From: an uncultured Gammaproteobacteria bacterium
Lineage (GTDB): Bacteria; Pseudomonadota; Gammaproteobacteria; Pseudomonadales; Pseudohongiellaceae
DNA length: 64,000 nt
Direction: 5' to 3'
NCBI GenBank assembly: GCA_913048385.1
Contig: CAJWVZ010000015.1
Location: 1 to 64,000, forward strand
Part shown: one piece after another, positions 17,384-26,867 of the stretch
How the letters are laid out: every line of letters starts with the position of its first letter
Position numbering within the stretch: position 1 is the first letter of the stretch
The notes under the pieces: model-generated
What the model saw: the letters and a program-made list of their open reading frames with translations, nothing else
Told to the model about the DNA's origin: nothing
The model's database searches: none
Position numbers and translations under genes: made by a program

Positions 17384-18487
17384 TTAATTCAAAGGAAGTG
17401 TTAATTGTGGCTCAGTAGATGATTGGTCTGCTTTATTCTTATTTTTCCGCGAGCTCTTATCGATGGGTAAAACTCGGAGTCCTACCCCAAGCAATCGGAC
17501 GGGTTTTTGACCCCTTGCGAAGCTCTCTTGAACAAGTTCCGTAAAATTATCTGATTTGATACCGTGTGACATCATTTCTGAGGTGGTGAGGGTGAAATCA
17601 TGAAATTTTAGTTTTACAAATTGTTTAATTATTCGGTAGTCGGAGCTATGTGGCTGCCATCGTTGTGATAATTTGTGTTCTAAATTTTTGAGCGGTTTCA
17701 GACAATCTTCTGCGCTTACAAAATCTTTCTCAAAAGTAGTTTCTACGCTTATTGATTTTCGGACACGGTGAGTTGTTACTTCTCTGTTGTCTATTCCCTT
17801 GCTGAGCTCTAATAACCGCGCACCAAATTTTCCGAATAAGCGTTTTAACTCCTCAATCTCCATTGTCTTGATGTCACTACAATGAGTGAGCCCTAAATTT
17901 TGCATCTTTGCGGCTGTTACTTTTCCAACACCGTGAAGTTTTTTTACTGGAAGCTGGTCAACAAATGCTTGCAACTCATTCGGAAGGACAGTGAACTGGC
18001 CGTCCGGCTTTTTCCAGTCGCTAGCAATTTTTGCAATAAATTTATTTGGGCCGATGCCCGCAGAGATGGTGATGCCGACACTTTCCCTGACTTCTTTTCG
18101 TATTGCCTCAGCGATTTTCGAAGCGCTGCCACCATATAGAGTTGTATTACTAACGTCCAAATATGCCTCATCTAGCGACAATGGCTCGACTAGGCGAGTA
18201 TATTTATGAAAAATTTTTTGAATATCATCAGATGCCCTTCGATATTTTTCCATCTGTGGGCGCACGATAATTAGGTCCGGACACAGCTGACGCGCTCGGG
18301 AAGCAGACATGGCGGAATGAACGCCATAGCTGCGAGCAAGGTAGTTGCAGGTCGCTACCACGCCTCTGCGATTGGGAGATCCGCCAACGGCTAAAGGTTG
18401 CTCGCGGAGGCTGGGATTATCACGCATCTCTATAGAAGCATAAAAACAATCACAATCACAATGAATGATCTTGCGTTGAATTTGCAT
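17384..18487 (-). CDS. dinB: DNA polymerase IV (Y-family)
   Basis: Product of 367 residues, normal for DinB. The catalytic carboxylates lie in DCDCFYASIE (about residues 8-17) and SLDEAYLDVS; palm, thumb (helix-hairpin-helix GVGKVTAAKM) and little-finger domains follow in order. It synthesises across N2-guanine and other lesions. A TTG at 18493 directly abuts the serC stop, but ATG at 18487 gives the usual MQIQRKIIHCD start. The gene lies 9 bases behind serC, so it is expected on the serine-biosynthesis transcript. I saw no clear LexA box at its start. An ordinary beta-clamp-binding C-terminus (PQLTLPL) is present. Confidence 0.95.
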   Translation of the reverse strand: MQIQRKIIHCDCDCFYASIEMRDNPSLREQPLAVGGSPNRRGVVATCNYLARSYGVHSAMSASRARQLCPDLIIVRPQMEKYRRASDDIQKIFHKYTRLVEPLSLDEAYLDVSNTTLYGGSASKIAEAIRKEVRESVGITISAGIGPNKFIAKIASDWKKPDGQFTVLPNELQAFVDQLPVKKLHGVGKVTAAKMQNLGLTHCSDIKTMEIEELKRLFGKFGARLLELSKGIDNREVTTHRVRKSISVETTFEKDFVSAEDCLKPLKNLEHKLSQRWQPHSSDYRIIKQFVKLKFHDFTLTTSEMMSHGIKSDNFTELVQESFARGQKPVRLLGVGLRVLPIDKSSRKNKNKADQSSTEPQLTLPLN

Positions 18488-18493
18488 GATCAA

Positions 18494-19582
18494 TCAAGAA
18501 TTCTTTTTCTCAAAGTCTAACATAAACTGTGCTAACGCCTCGCAGCCCTCGATTGGCATCGCATTATAAATTGACGCTCTAGCTCCACCGACATCTCGGT
18601 GCCCTTTCAGTGCGTAGAGCCCGGAAGATTCCGCTTGGTTGATGAACGGGGCAAGGAGGTCTTGGTTTTGAAAGTTAAATGTTACATTCATCATTGATCG
18701 ATCTTTTTGCCGTGACACACCGGTATAAAGATTGCTCGCATCAATTACCTCGTAAATAATTTTGGCTTTTAACTCGTTTCGGGCTTCAATTACGTCGACT
18801 CCACCTTCTTGCTTTAACCACTTCAATACCAAAGACATCATATAGAGTGCGAATGTGTTTGTGGTATTAGCCAATGAATGACTATCGATGCACGTTTTAT
18901 AATCTAATAATGCCGGCGTCTGCTGCAGTGCAGAACCAACTAAGTCTTCACGGACTATGACCACAGCTAGCCCCGCGGGGCCAAGATTTTTCTGAAGCCC
19001 AGCAAAGATTAATCCGAATTTACTTATATCGATTTTTCTGGAGAGAAATTCTGAGGTCATGTCTGCGACGAGGGGAATGTCCCCAAAATCCGGGAATGCT
19101 GTCCAACGCGTCCCGTAAAGAGTGTTGTTTGAGGTTATGTGAACATAAGCAGACTCAGGTTCAAGAGCGGCTGGATCAATTTTAGGGATCTCAGTAAAGC
19201 CGGATTTCGCACCGGAGGCAAAGGTTAAGCTTCTTCCGAAGCGAGAGCACTCCTTACGGGCCTTCACCCCCCATGTTCCAGTTTCTATATAACTCGCAGT
19301 TTTACTGCTGCTTAAGTTCAAAAGATTGAGAGGCACCGCCGAAAATTGCATTTGGGCGCCGCCGTGCATGTATAAAATTTTATAGTTGTCCGGAATCGTT
19401 GCAAGTTCTTTTAATAGGCTGTCACAGTCTGAAAGGACTTCCTCGAACTCGCTTGATCTGTGGCTTATTTCAATTAGGCCGGCGCCCAAATTGTTGTAGT
19501 TCAAGAAATCTTTTTGTGCTTTCTCCATCACTGCTCGGGGAAGCATCGCAGGCCCTGCTCCGAAGTTGAATACTTGACTCAT
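18494..19582 (-). CDS. serC: Phosphoserine aminotransferase
   Basis: Product of 362 residues. FNFGAGPAMLP is the family N-terminus, and the PLP lysine lies in GLQKNLGPAG. HGGAQMQF and the C-terminal GHRDVGGARASIYNA are also diagnostic. It transfers amino from glutamate to 3-phosphohydroxypyruvate, the second step in serine synthesis, and to 3-hydroxy-4-phosphohydroxythreonine for PLP. It lies 40 bases downstream of serA and just before dinB. Nothing is odd in the sequence. Confidence 0.97.
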   Translation of the reverse strand: MSQVFNFGAGPAMLPRAVMEKAQKDFLNYNNLGAGLIEISHRSSEFEEVLSDCDSLLKELATIPDNYKILYMHGGAQMQFSAVPLNLLNLSSSKTASYIETGTWGVKARKECSRFGRSLTFASGAKSGFTEIPKIDPAALEPESAYVHITSNNTLYGTRWTAFPDFGDIPLVADMTSEFLSRKIDISKFGLIFAGLQKNLGPAGLAVVIVREDLVGSALQQTPALLDYKTCIDSHSLANTTNTFALYMMSLVLKWLKQEGGVDVIEARNELKAKIIYEVIDASNLYTGVSRQKDRSMMNVTFNFQNQDLLAPFINQAESSGLYALKGHRDVGGARASIYNAMPIEGCEALAQFMLDFEKKNS

Positions 19583-19622
19583 TTTTTTAATCCTTGGGGT
19601 TAAGAAATACTTTCTTTAGTTT

Positions 19623-20807
19623 TCATAAGAGTGTTACTTTGGTCACGTTTTCTATTGCTGCTATTGTTCTCACAGTATCTGCTTTAGGTGATGTCTCCAG
19701 GTCAATCAAGTTATAAGCGATTTCATCTCGACTCTTGTTAATCATGTCTACGACATTAAGGTTTTGGTCTGATAACACCGTCAAAATTTGGCCAAGTGTT
19801 TTCGGCAGATTTTTATTGCTAATTGTTAGTCTCGTGTTTTGCTTCGTGTTAATGTCTCTATCGAGGGATATTTGGGGAAAGTTTACCGAGTTTTTAATGT
19901 TCCCGTTTTGCAAAAAATTAGTAAGCTGATCAGCTGCCATTATTGCGCAATTTTGTTCGGCTTCCATTGTGCTTGCTCCAATGTGAGGCATCGAAATTAC
20001 ATCCTCTCTATCTAAAAGTTCGGGGCGGGGAAAATCAGTAACGTATTTGCTTAATTGACTATTCTCGAGTGCGAAAAGAAGAGCTTCGGAATTTACTATT
20101 TCGTCTCGAGCAAAATTCAATAGGCAGGCACTTGGCAACATCGAAGCGAATATCTTAGCGTCGATAAGCCCCCGCGTTGCCTCGAGAACCGGCATGTGCA
20201 GGCTGATAAAATCCGAGCTAGAAGCTAATGTTTTTAAGTTTTCGATTCGTCTTACATCACTGGATAAACGCCAGGCGGCCTCCACCGACAGAGCGGGATC
20301 ATAACCCTGAACTTTCATTCCCAGACTTAGTGCCATTTCAGCCACTAACGACCCAATCGCTCCAAGGCCTACTACACCCAATGTTTTTCCTGCAATCTCC
20401 GTACCTTTGAATCTTTTTTTCTCCGTCTCCATTAATTTTGCGAGGACCGAATATTCCTCAGAATTCTGTTGGGCTGATGCAAAATTAATTCCAGGTACAA
20501 CACCCCGTGAAGCCAAAAGCATGCCGCAAAGTACAAGTTCTTTTACAGCGTTTGCATTAGCGCCTGGTGTATTAAAAACCACAATGCCTTTTTCAGTGCA
20601 GTCTTGAACAGGAACATTATTTGTTCCCGCACCTGCTCGCGCTATGGCGCGCAGTCGAGGTTCGTGCAGGTCATCAATTTCTAATTTATGGCTCCGAAGG
20701 AGATATGCACTGGCTTCTGTCTGGTGCGGGCTGATCATGAATTCGGATTCCGAAAAGCGATCAAGGCCCACTTGAGATATTTGATTGAAGGTCCGAATTT
20801 TATGCAT
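19623..20807 (-). CDS. serA: D-3-phosphoglycerate dehydrogenase with C-terminal ACT domain
   Basis: Product of 394 residues. The Rossmann motif GVVGLGAIGSLVAE with the acidic switch in GYDP, the substrate-binding ARAGAGTNNVP, and the catalytic His in MPHIGASTMEAE are visible. The last 75 residues (about 320-394) form an ACT-like regulatory domain (ISNKNLPKTLGQIL... and MINKSRDEIAYNLIDLE), suggesting serine feedback. It oxidises 3-phosphoglycerate to commit carbon to serine. AAGGATGCCCAA precedes the ATG. It is the first gene of serA-serC-dinB. The type is shorter than the 410-residue E. coli form. Confidence 0.93.
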   Translation of the reverse strand: MHKIRTFNQISQVGLDRFSESEFMISPHQTEASAYLLRSHKLEIDDLHEPRLRAIARAGAGTNNVPVQDCTEKGIVVFNTPGANANAVKELVLCGMLLASRGVVPGINFASAQQNSEEYSVLAKLMETEKKRFKGTEIAGKTLGVVGLGAIGSLVAEMALSLGMKVQGYDPALSVEAAWRLSSDVRRIENLKTLASSSDFISLHMPVLEATRGLIDAKIFASMLPSACLLNFARDEIVNSEALLFALENSQLSKYVTDFPRPELLDREDVISMPHIGASTMEAEQNCAIMAADQLTNFLQNGNIKNSVNFPQISLDRDINTKQNTRLTISNKNLPKTLGQILTVLSDQNLNVVDMINKSRDEIAYNLIDLETSPKADTVRTIAAIENVTKVTLL

Positions 20808-21024
20808 TTGGGCATCCTTGCAGGATTGGCTGAGTTTGTTTAGATATTTTGCGGAATTTTTAGAACTGCGCGATCACATTTTTATGGTAACAGTTTCCGG
20901 CTTTGAGATTAAGTCTCGTAGTTCTATATTCTGACGATTAAAGGATGTACAGAGGAGGTAGGTTGGGTGGTAAGCTAAGGCATATCTACATTGGTAATTT
21001 GAGTTTCCGACAAGGAGTCGAAGA

Positions 21025-21894
21025 ATGCATCAATTTGAACCTGGAAAACCAGCGTATCTAGGTGTCGGTGAAGTACCAGTAAGGCGGATTTTAGGTCTCA
21101 ACCCTGGATTAATGACAGGCCCTGGAACGAACAGCTATTTAATTGGCACCAATCGATTGTGTATGGTGGACCCTGGACCCGCAGATGAGTCTCAGTATGA
21201 AAATTTCATGCGAGCAATCGGTCATGCAGAACTTGAAGCAATCGTAGTTACGCACACCCACGGTGATCATTCCCCGGGAGCTCGAAGGTTGGCTGAGGCA
21301 ACAGGTGCAAAGTTGGTTGGTTTGGCAGCCCCAGTGGGTCCGGGACAAGATATCACTTTTGTTCCGGATAGGGACTATGCTAATCGTGAAGTTTTCGATT
21401 TTGGAGAGTACAGTTTAGAGCTCATTTCTACGCCGGGTCATGTTTCAAATCATGTGTGTTACTTACTCAGAGAGACGAAAATACTTTTTACTGGAGATCA
21501 TATTTTGCAGGGGACGACTTCGGTAATTTTGCCCCCAGACGGGAGTATGAGGGATTACTTAAAATCGTTGAATCTCTTGCGCAGCGAATCTATACGTTAT
21601 CTAGCTCCTGGGCATGGAGAGATAATGGATGAGCCCATAAAGGAAATTGATTCATTAATTGCGCATCGGTTGAAGCGTGAGGAAAAAATCTTTGAGCGAC
21701 TTCGTTCTACAGGCCCGTGTAATTTAGAGAAGTTAGTTAGTGTTGCATATGATGATGTTGAAGCTTATTTGTTGCCATGGGCAAAAAAAACCTTGCTTGC
21801 ACATTTAATAAAGCTCAAGTCTGAGGGCTTTGTTGAAGAGATAGGAAACGAATGGGAGGTAAAGGAGGGGGTTGTAAACCCCAATTTTTATTAG
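21025..21894 (+). CDS. MBL-fold metallo-hydrolase (LACTB2-like)
   Basis: Product of 289 residues. The metal-binding motif HTHGDH (in VTHTHGDHSPGA), later STPGHVSNH and FTGDHIL, and the final H in LAPGHGE are all present, so the dinuclear zinc site looks complete. NPGLMTGPGTNSYL is shared with LACTB2-type proteins, which in animals are RNA endonucleases; the bacterial substrate is unknown. A C-terminal winged-helix-like segment (about 210-285) follows. AAGGAGTCGAAGA gives a good ribosome-binding site. It is followed within one base by a GIY-YIG gene, so the two are one operon. Confidence 0.88.
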   Translation: MHQFEPGKPAYLGVGEVPVRRILGLNPGLMTGPGTNSYLIGTNRLCMVDPGPADESQYENFMRAIGHAELEAIVVTHTHGDHSPGARRLAEATGAKLVGLAAPVGPGQDITFVPDRDYANREVFDFGEYSLELISTPGHVSNHVCYLLRETKILFTGDHILQGTTSVILPPDGSMRDYLKSLNLLRSESIRYLAPGHGEIMDEPIKEIDSLIAHRLKREEKIFERLRSTGPCNLEKLVSVAYDDVEAYLLPWAKKTLLAHLIKLKSEGFVEEIGNEWEVKEGVVNPNFY

Positions 21895-21895
21895 T

Positions 21896-22186
21896 ATGTG
21901 GTGGATCTATATGATTCGTGCCGTTGATGGAGCTTTATATACTGGAGTTACTACTAATGTTTCTCGCCGATTTGAGGAGCATCGAGATCTTACACCGCAA
22001 AGTCGTGGATCCAAGTTCTTGAAGGGTCGGGGGCCGATTGAGTTAGTGCTGAGTGAAAAGATTGGAGATAAAATTTTGGCTCACCAGCTAGAGTATCGGT
22101 TAAAACGTCTAAGTAAAGTGGCAAAGGAAGAGATCGTCACACGTCAATTTAATCGTACCGACTTGTTATTCCGAGTTTCGCTATGA
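21896..22186 (+). CDS. GIY-YIG nuclease superfamily protein (YhbQ-like)
   Basis: Product of 96 residues. WWIYMIRAVDGALYTGVTTNVSRRFEEHR is the GIY-YIG signature: WIYMIR for the first part, LYTGVT for the second, and R..EH downstream. KGRGPIELVLSE and the RLKRLSKVAKEEI basic helix complete the YhbQ type. Single-domain members are presumed nucleases; E. coli YhbQ is reported to act on DNA, with unclear biology. The start ATG lies one base after the MBL gene stop, indicating translational coupling. It converges on nhaC. Confidence 0.9.
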   Translation: MWWIYMIRAVDGALYTGVTTNVSRRFEEHRDLTPQSRGSKFLKGRGPIELVLSEKIGDKILAHQLEYRLKRLSKVAKEEIVTRQFNRTDLLFRVSL

Positions 22187-22201
22187 AAAAACATGCGGGT
22201 T

Positions 22202-23662
22202 TTAGCTGTTCTCCATCACGTGTTCTGCTAGGGGCACAATTTTAAAATTAAAAAAACCATACAATAGGGCAATAACGGGGCAAATCAGGTTGAAAAAGCA
22301 CCAAGGTAAGTAGGCGAAGGTTGCGATGCCGAGTGTTCCGCTCATGTACGCTCCACAGGTATTCCAAGGAACGAGCGGAGACGTTATTGTAGCTGAGTCC
22401 TCTAAGGTTCGGGACAAGTTCTTAGGGTCTAATTTTCTGTTTTCGTATTCGAGCTTATACATTCGGCCCGGTAAGACAATAGATACATACTGATCTGATG
22501 TTATTATATTAGCGCCTATACACGTAAAAATTGTGGTGCTTATGAGGCTCCCATTGCTGTCGACAAACGATAACGCATACTTCACCAGACAGTTCAGCAA
22601 CCCAGTGTGGTCCATAGCTGACCCAAAAACCATAGCACATAGAATCAACCACACGGTATTTAACATTGAACTCATTCCGCCGCCGCTCATTAAATCATCG
22701 AGAGTGTTGTTGCCGCTATTGAGTGTATGTCCATCAAAAAGAGTCAGCCAGACTCCTTTAATTGCTGCTATGGTGCTATTACCAAGCTCAGGAGACGAAT
22801 TTAAAACAATCTCATGCTGAAAAATTAATGCAAGGGTTACCGCTGATGCTGCACCCGCGAATATCGTTGGAATCGGTGGAAAGCGTTTATTGGCCATTAC
22901 TAAGAGAATCAAAACTGGGAGCAATAGAATCGGATTGATCATAAACGTATTCTGAATCGCGTCCATCGTTTGGATAAGATTGTCGTTACTGTCAGAGGTT
23001 TCAATATTGAGACCAATAAATAAATAAAGTAATACGGCCAAGATAAAGCTAGGCACTGCTGTCCAAACCATATGTCCAATATGACTGAACAAGTCTGTAC
23101 CAGCTACGGCAGGGGCTAAATTAGTTGTTTCTGAGAGAGGGGACATTTTGTCTCCGAAGTAGGCGCCAGAAATAATTGCGCCAGCAGTTATTTCAACAGA
23201 CAGATTCAAGCCTATAGCTGCGCCGATTAAGGCTATCCCGACAGTACCAGCAACAGTCCAAGAGCTTCCAATGCTCAGCGCAATCAGGCCGCAAATCACG
23301 CAAGTTGCGGCATAAAAAACCGAGGGATCTAAAATAAGTAGGCTATAATAGATCATCGTCGGTACAGTCCCTGACAAAATCCAAGTTCCTATTAAAACGC
23401 CGACGCTCAGAAGGATAAGAATCGGTTTAATGGAGATAGTTATACCCGAGACCATTGCGTCTTCAATTTGCTCCCAAGATTGCCCATTTTTCCAACCTAT
23501 TGCAGCGGAGACTGCAGCCCCAAGACAAAGCGCTATTTGATTTGGACCATAACTTGCGTCCTCGCCAAAAAGATAAACTGAGAAAGCCAGTAAGGTGATT
23601 AGACTCAGCACAGGTACCAATGCTTGGCCCACGGTTGGCTCTTTATTCTTCATTGTTTCCAT
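22202..23662 (-). CDS. nhaC: Na+/H+ antiporter, NhaC family
   Basis: Polytopic membrane protein of 486 residues with about 11 to 12 hydrophobic segments. The segments SIGSSWTVAGTVGIALIG, GAIISGAYFGDKMSPLSETTNLAPA and the near-C-terminal SATITSPLVPWNTCGAYM are strongly NhaC-like, including DKMSPLSETTN. These proteins exchange sodium for protons and maintain pH and sodium balance, which suits a marine cell. It may start at the ATG at 23662 or three codons later. It is divergent from proA with 237 bases between them. I looked for a lysine-riboswitch-like leader there and did not see one. Confidence 0.92.
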   Translation of the reverse strand: METMKNKEPTVGQALVPVLSLITLLAFSVYLFGEDASYGPNQIALCLGAAVSAAIGWKNGQSWEQIEDAMVSGITISIKPILILLSVGVLIGTWILSGTVPTMIYYSLLILDPSVFYAATCVICGLIALSIGSSWTVAGTVGIALIGAAIGLNLSVEITAGAIISGAYFGDKMSPLSETTNLAPAVAGTDLFSHIGHMVWTAVPSFILAVLLYLFIGLNIETSDSNDNLIQTMDAIQNTFMINPILLLPVLILLVMANKRFPPIPTIFAGAASAVTLALIFQHEIVLNSSPELGNSTIAAIKGVWLTLFDGHTLNSGNNTLDDLMSGGGMSSMLNTVWLILCAMVFGSAMDHTGLLNCLVKYALSFVDSNGSLISTTIFTCIGANIITSDQYVSIVLPGRMYKLEYENRKLDPKNLSRTLEDSATITSPLVPWNTCGAYMSGTLGIATFAYLPWCFFNLICPVIALLYGFFNFKIVPLAEHVMENS

Positions 23663-23899
23663 AACTTTAATCGGACCTTTATCATGATTTTAGATAAGGG
23701 TGCTCAAATTCTTAAAGGAGCTTGAATCGAGAAATCATTGGCATCGGACAATAGAACGGCTTGGTATTTAATTATATATAGGGCTGAGTGTTAACTGGGC
23801 CTTATGCGATAAACTTAGGTATAATAAGTAAGTTACCAGAAATTCACACACATTGCCTCGCTTTGTTGGTAAAGATTCTATGGCTGTATCAGGGGAAAA

Positions 23900-25159
23900 A
23901 TGATCGATATCAAAGATTACATTGAGAGTATTGGGAAGCAAGCTAGGGACACGTCGGTTGAAATTGGCAGAGTTTCTACTGTCAAGAAAAACCAGGCTCT
24001 CGAAAATATTGCTGAGTCGCTCAATCTGTCACGGACAGAGATCTTTGAAGCTAATAAGAAAGACATGAGCGAGAGCAGTCGAAAAGGACTTGATGCCGCG
24101 TTGCTTGACAGATTAGAACTTACACAACGTCGGTTCGATGAGATGTTGTTGGGGTTGCGACAGGTTGCCGCCTTGACTGATCCTATCGGTGAGATAAGTG
24201 ATCTGAAGTATCAGCCCTCAGGTATTCAGGTTGGACGGATGCGGGTCCCTCTCGGTGTGGTGGCAATTATTTATGAGTCTCGACCAAACGTGACGGTTGA
24301 GGCAGCCAGCTTATGCATTAAGTCTGGAAACGCTGCAATATTACGTGGAGGATCAGAAGCGATTAATTCAAATCAGGCTATCGCTAAATCGATCGAGCAA
24401 GGGCTTTTAGCAAGTAATTTATCGGGGAAAACTATACAGGTGCTTGACCGAAGCGAGCGCGAGGCCGTTGGTCATTTAGTCGCGATGCCGGAATATGTGG
24501 ATGTGGTCGTGCCTCGAGGTGGGAAAGGATTGATTGAAAGAATTCAGAGAGAGGCCCGTGTTCCTGTCATTAAGCATTTAGACGGAAATTGTCATGTTTA
24601 TGTGGATAATGATGCTGATTTAGATAAAGCCTTCAACATTATTATAAATTCGAAGACCCAGAGATACGGAACTTGCAATACCTTGGAGTCTCTATTGGTT
24701 CATCGTTCGATTGCCGAGCAAGTTCTTCCCCGATTGGCGTTGAGTTTTGAATCTCTAGGTGTTGAGGTTAGGGGTTGTGAGGAAGCAATTCAGTTAATGC
24801 CGGGCTCAATTCTCGCCAACGCTAAAGACTGGTCTGAAGAATATTTGGCGCCAGTTTTGTCAGTCATGTTAGTGTCTGGGCTTGATCAGGCGATTGCACA
24901 TATAAATGTTTATGGATCGCAACATACAGATTCGATCATTACAAATGACCTACAGAAAGCTCAAAAGTTTCTGCGCGAAGTAGATTCGAGCTCAGTGATG
25001 GTAAATACGTCGACTCGATTTGCGGATGGTTTTGAATACGGTTTAGGAGCTGAGATAGGAATTTCAACGGATAAGTTTCATGCACGAGGTCCTGTGGGTT
25101 TAGAGGGATTAACATCTCAAAAATATGTTGTGTTTGGAGATGGGCATATTCGTCAATGA
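23900..25159 (+). CDS. proA: Gamma-glutamyl phosphate reductase
   Basis: Product of 419 residues, typical ProA length. [28 protein letters not shown] is the family signature; the active-site cysteine lies in [13 protein letters not shown]. It reduces gamma-glutamyl phosphate to glutamate semialdehyde for proline synthesis. GGGGAAAA precedes the ATG. Its end overlaps nadD by 4 bases (ATGA), so the pair is translationally coupled. A TATAAT at 23820-23825 lies upstream but has no convincing -35 partner. It leads the long block that ends with lipA. Confidence 0.97.
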   Translation: MIDIKDYIESIGKQARDTSVEIGRVSTVKKNQALENIAESLNLSRTEIFEANKKDMSESSRKGLDAALLDRLELTQRRFDEMLLGLRQVAALTDPIGEISDLKYQPSGIQVGRMRVPLGVVAIIYESRPNVTVEAASLCIKSGNAAILRGGSEAINSNQAIAKSIEQGLLASNLSGKTIQVLDRSEREAVGHLVAMPEYVDVVVPRGGKGLIERIQREARVPVIKHLDGNCHVYVDNDADLDKAFNIIINSKTQRYGTCNTLESLLVHRSIAEQVLPRLALSFESLGVEVRGCEEAIQLMPGSILANAKDWSEEYLAPVLSVMLVSGLDQAIAHINVYGSQHTDSIITNDLQKAQKFLREVDSSSVMVNTSTRFADGFEYGLGAEIGISTDKFHARGPVGLEGLTSQKYVVFGDGHIRQ

Positions 25160-25794
25160 AAAAACGCATAGGTGTCTTTGGAGGGATGTTTGACCCAGTG
25201 CACAATGGACACCTTGCGTTAGCTAATACAGCCTTAAAGCTAATGTGTCTGGATAAGCTAATTTTAGTACCTTGCAGACAGCCTAGTCATCGGGCGGCTT
25301 GTGTCGCAAGTGCGGAGCACAGACTAGCTATGACACGGTTGGCGTGCTCTGGAAATACGAAGATCCATGTTGAGTCGATAGAATTAGACAGGTTGGGAAC
25401 TTCATACACGATAGATACGCTTTATCAAGTGAAGCTCTCTGAGCCGTCAGCACGTATCGTCCTAGTTTTAGGTGTTGATGCGTTCAATGGATTTTTGTTT
25501 TGGGAGGGTTGGGAAAAAATCCTGGAGTTTTGTAACTTGTTTATTGTCTCGCGGCCTAATGTAGTCCTAGACCCCAGTGTTTTAGAATCGACAGGATTGG
25601 CGAATCGTTGTGTCTCAGATCTTGATGCGTTGTTTGCAGAGGACGCCGGCTCTTACTGTTATTGCGCTGATGTGAGTATGAATTATGCTTCAAGTGAGGT
25701 GCGCCAAAAACTCATCAAGTCAGAGAGTTTAGATCACGCAATGGATTTAACTGTGCTTGAGTACATCGATAAGCATAGTTTGTACACATTATAA
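25156..25794 (+). CDS. nadD: Nicotinate-nucleotide adenylyltransferase
   Basis: Product of 212 residues. [15 protein letters not shown] contains the (H/T)xGH nucleotide-binding motif of the nucleotidyltransferase fold, and [12 protein letters not shown] holds the ISST-like motif region (here YASSEVR). It adenylates nicotinate mononucleotide in NAD synthesis, upstream in the pathway of nadE at 54088. The start overlaps the proA stop by 4 bases. The proA-nadD-rsfS order is conserved in gammaproteobacteria. Confidence 0.95.
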   Translation: MKKRIGVFGGMFDPVHNGHLALANTALKLMCLDKLILVPCRQPSHRAACVASAEHRLAMTRLACSGNTKIHVESIELDRLGTSYTIDTLYQVKLSEPSARIVLVLGVDAFNGFLFWEGWEKILEFCNLFIVSRPNVVLDPSVLESTGLANRCVSDLDALFAEDAGSYCYCADVSMNYASSEVRQKLIKSESLDHAMDLTVLEYIDKHSLYTL

Positions 25795-25882
25795 TTGAAT
25801 AGAAAAACGTTAAGATTTTGTGCAAATAGAAATCAAACACACATTTTTTGAATGCTTTTGCAGTAGAGAGAGGTAATTGGAT

Positions 25883-26245
25883 TTGAGCAGTAAAGACATT
25901 GTAAAAGTTGCACTAAAAGCTATTGAGGACATTAAGGGGCAAGGGGTTAGATGTATCAATGTTGATAAGCTTACGTCGATAACAGATTATATGGTGATGG
26001 CAACTGGAACGTCGAATACACACGTGAAATCTCTTGCCGACGCAGTTGTTAAAGAGGTGAAAGAGGCCGGGCTTCAGATTGTCGGTGTTGAAGGGAAATT
26101 GGGGTCCGACTGGGTTTTGGTAGACCTTGGCGATGTCGTTGTTCATCTTATGACAGCGTCAACCAGAGCCTTATATAACCTAGAGGATCTCTGGAGCTTC
26201 AATAAGAATGCCTTTGCTCAAAATGAACTTTCGCTTGAGGAATGA
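25883..26245 (+). CDS. rsfS: Ribosomal silencing factor RsfS
   Basis: Product of about 120 residues. The region ITDYMVMATGTSNTHVKSLADAV and GSDWVLVDLGDVVVHLM followed by YNLEDLW are diagnostic of the RsfS/Iojap family, which binds uL14 and blocks subunit joining under starvation. Two TTG starts compete: 25877 is only 3 bases behind AGAGAGG, while 25883 has 9 bases spacing and is preferred. No ATG is near. It overlaps rlmH by 4 bases. Confidence 0.93.
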   Translation: MSSKDIVKVALKAIEDIKGQGVRCINVDKLTSITDYMVMATGTSNTHVKSLADAVVKEVKEAGLQIVGVEGKLGSDWVLVDLGDVVVHLMTASTRALYNLEDLWSFNKNAFAQNELSLEE

Positions 26246-26712
26246 AAATCTGTCTTCTTTGCATTGGCAATAAGATGCCTGACTGGGTTGTTGCTGGAAC
26301 TAATGAGTATCGAAGAAGGCTTCAAGCTGATGTAAAATTGTCGTTGTTAGAAATTCCTCTTGCCAAGCGCACCAAGGGAGTAACAATTAATACCTGCCTA
26401 GCTCAGGAGGGCGCTGCCATGATGGCGTCTTTGTCCAGAGAAGATTATGTGGTGAGCATGGAGGTTCATGGTAAACGGTTTGACACGCCGGCTCTGGCTG
26501 AGCGAATTAACTATTTTAAAAGTGATGGACGAAGTATTAAGTTTTTGATTGGAGGGCCAGATGGATTGGCTGTTGACTGCCAGTCCAGGGCAAACGAGAG
26601 CTGGTCTCTATCCAATTTGACTCTCCCTCATCCGATTGCCCGCATTTTATTGTTAGAGCAGCTGTACCGGGGATTTAGTATTCTCAAAGGGCACCCGTAC
26701 CATCGAGTTTAG
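26242..26712 (+). CDS. rlmH: 23S rRNA pseudouridine-1915 N3-methyltransferase
   Basis: Product of 156 residues, normal for RlmH. The SPOUT trefoil-knot segment IKFLIGGPDGL and the terminal LYRGFSILKGHPYHR are the family markers. It methylates pseudouridine 1915 in helix 69 of 23S rRNA as a dimer using SAM. The start overlaps the rsfS stop (ATGA), linking two ribosome-related functions. A 155-base gap separates it from mrdA. Confidence 0.96.
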   Translation: MKICLLCIGNKMPDWVVAGTNEYRRRLQADVKLSLLEIPLAKRTKGVTINTCLAQEGAAMMASLSREDYVVSMEVHGKRFDTPALAERINYFKSDGRSIKFLIGGPDGLAVDCQSRANESWSLSNLTLPHPIARILLLEQLYRGFSILKGHPYHRV

Positions 26713-26867
26713 ACCTCGCATAAAATCTCAGCTAACTACGGATTTTTGGTTTTTGGACGTTAACCTTGACGTGGATAGAGTTTCGTTTTTAAGCTGGTAG
26801 GTTGAACAGCTTCAAGAGACTTTTACTTCATTCTGGAACTTTTCTGTTAAATGGTAGTCTGAAGAAT

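Noticed and set aside
23663-23899. Possible lysine riboswitch in front of nhaC
   Set aside because: The leader was read on the minus strand; the typical AGAGG-type core of lysine riboswitches was not found and the space is short.
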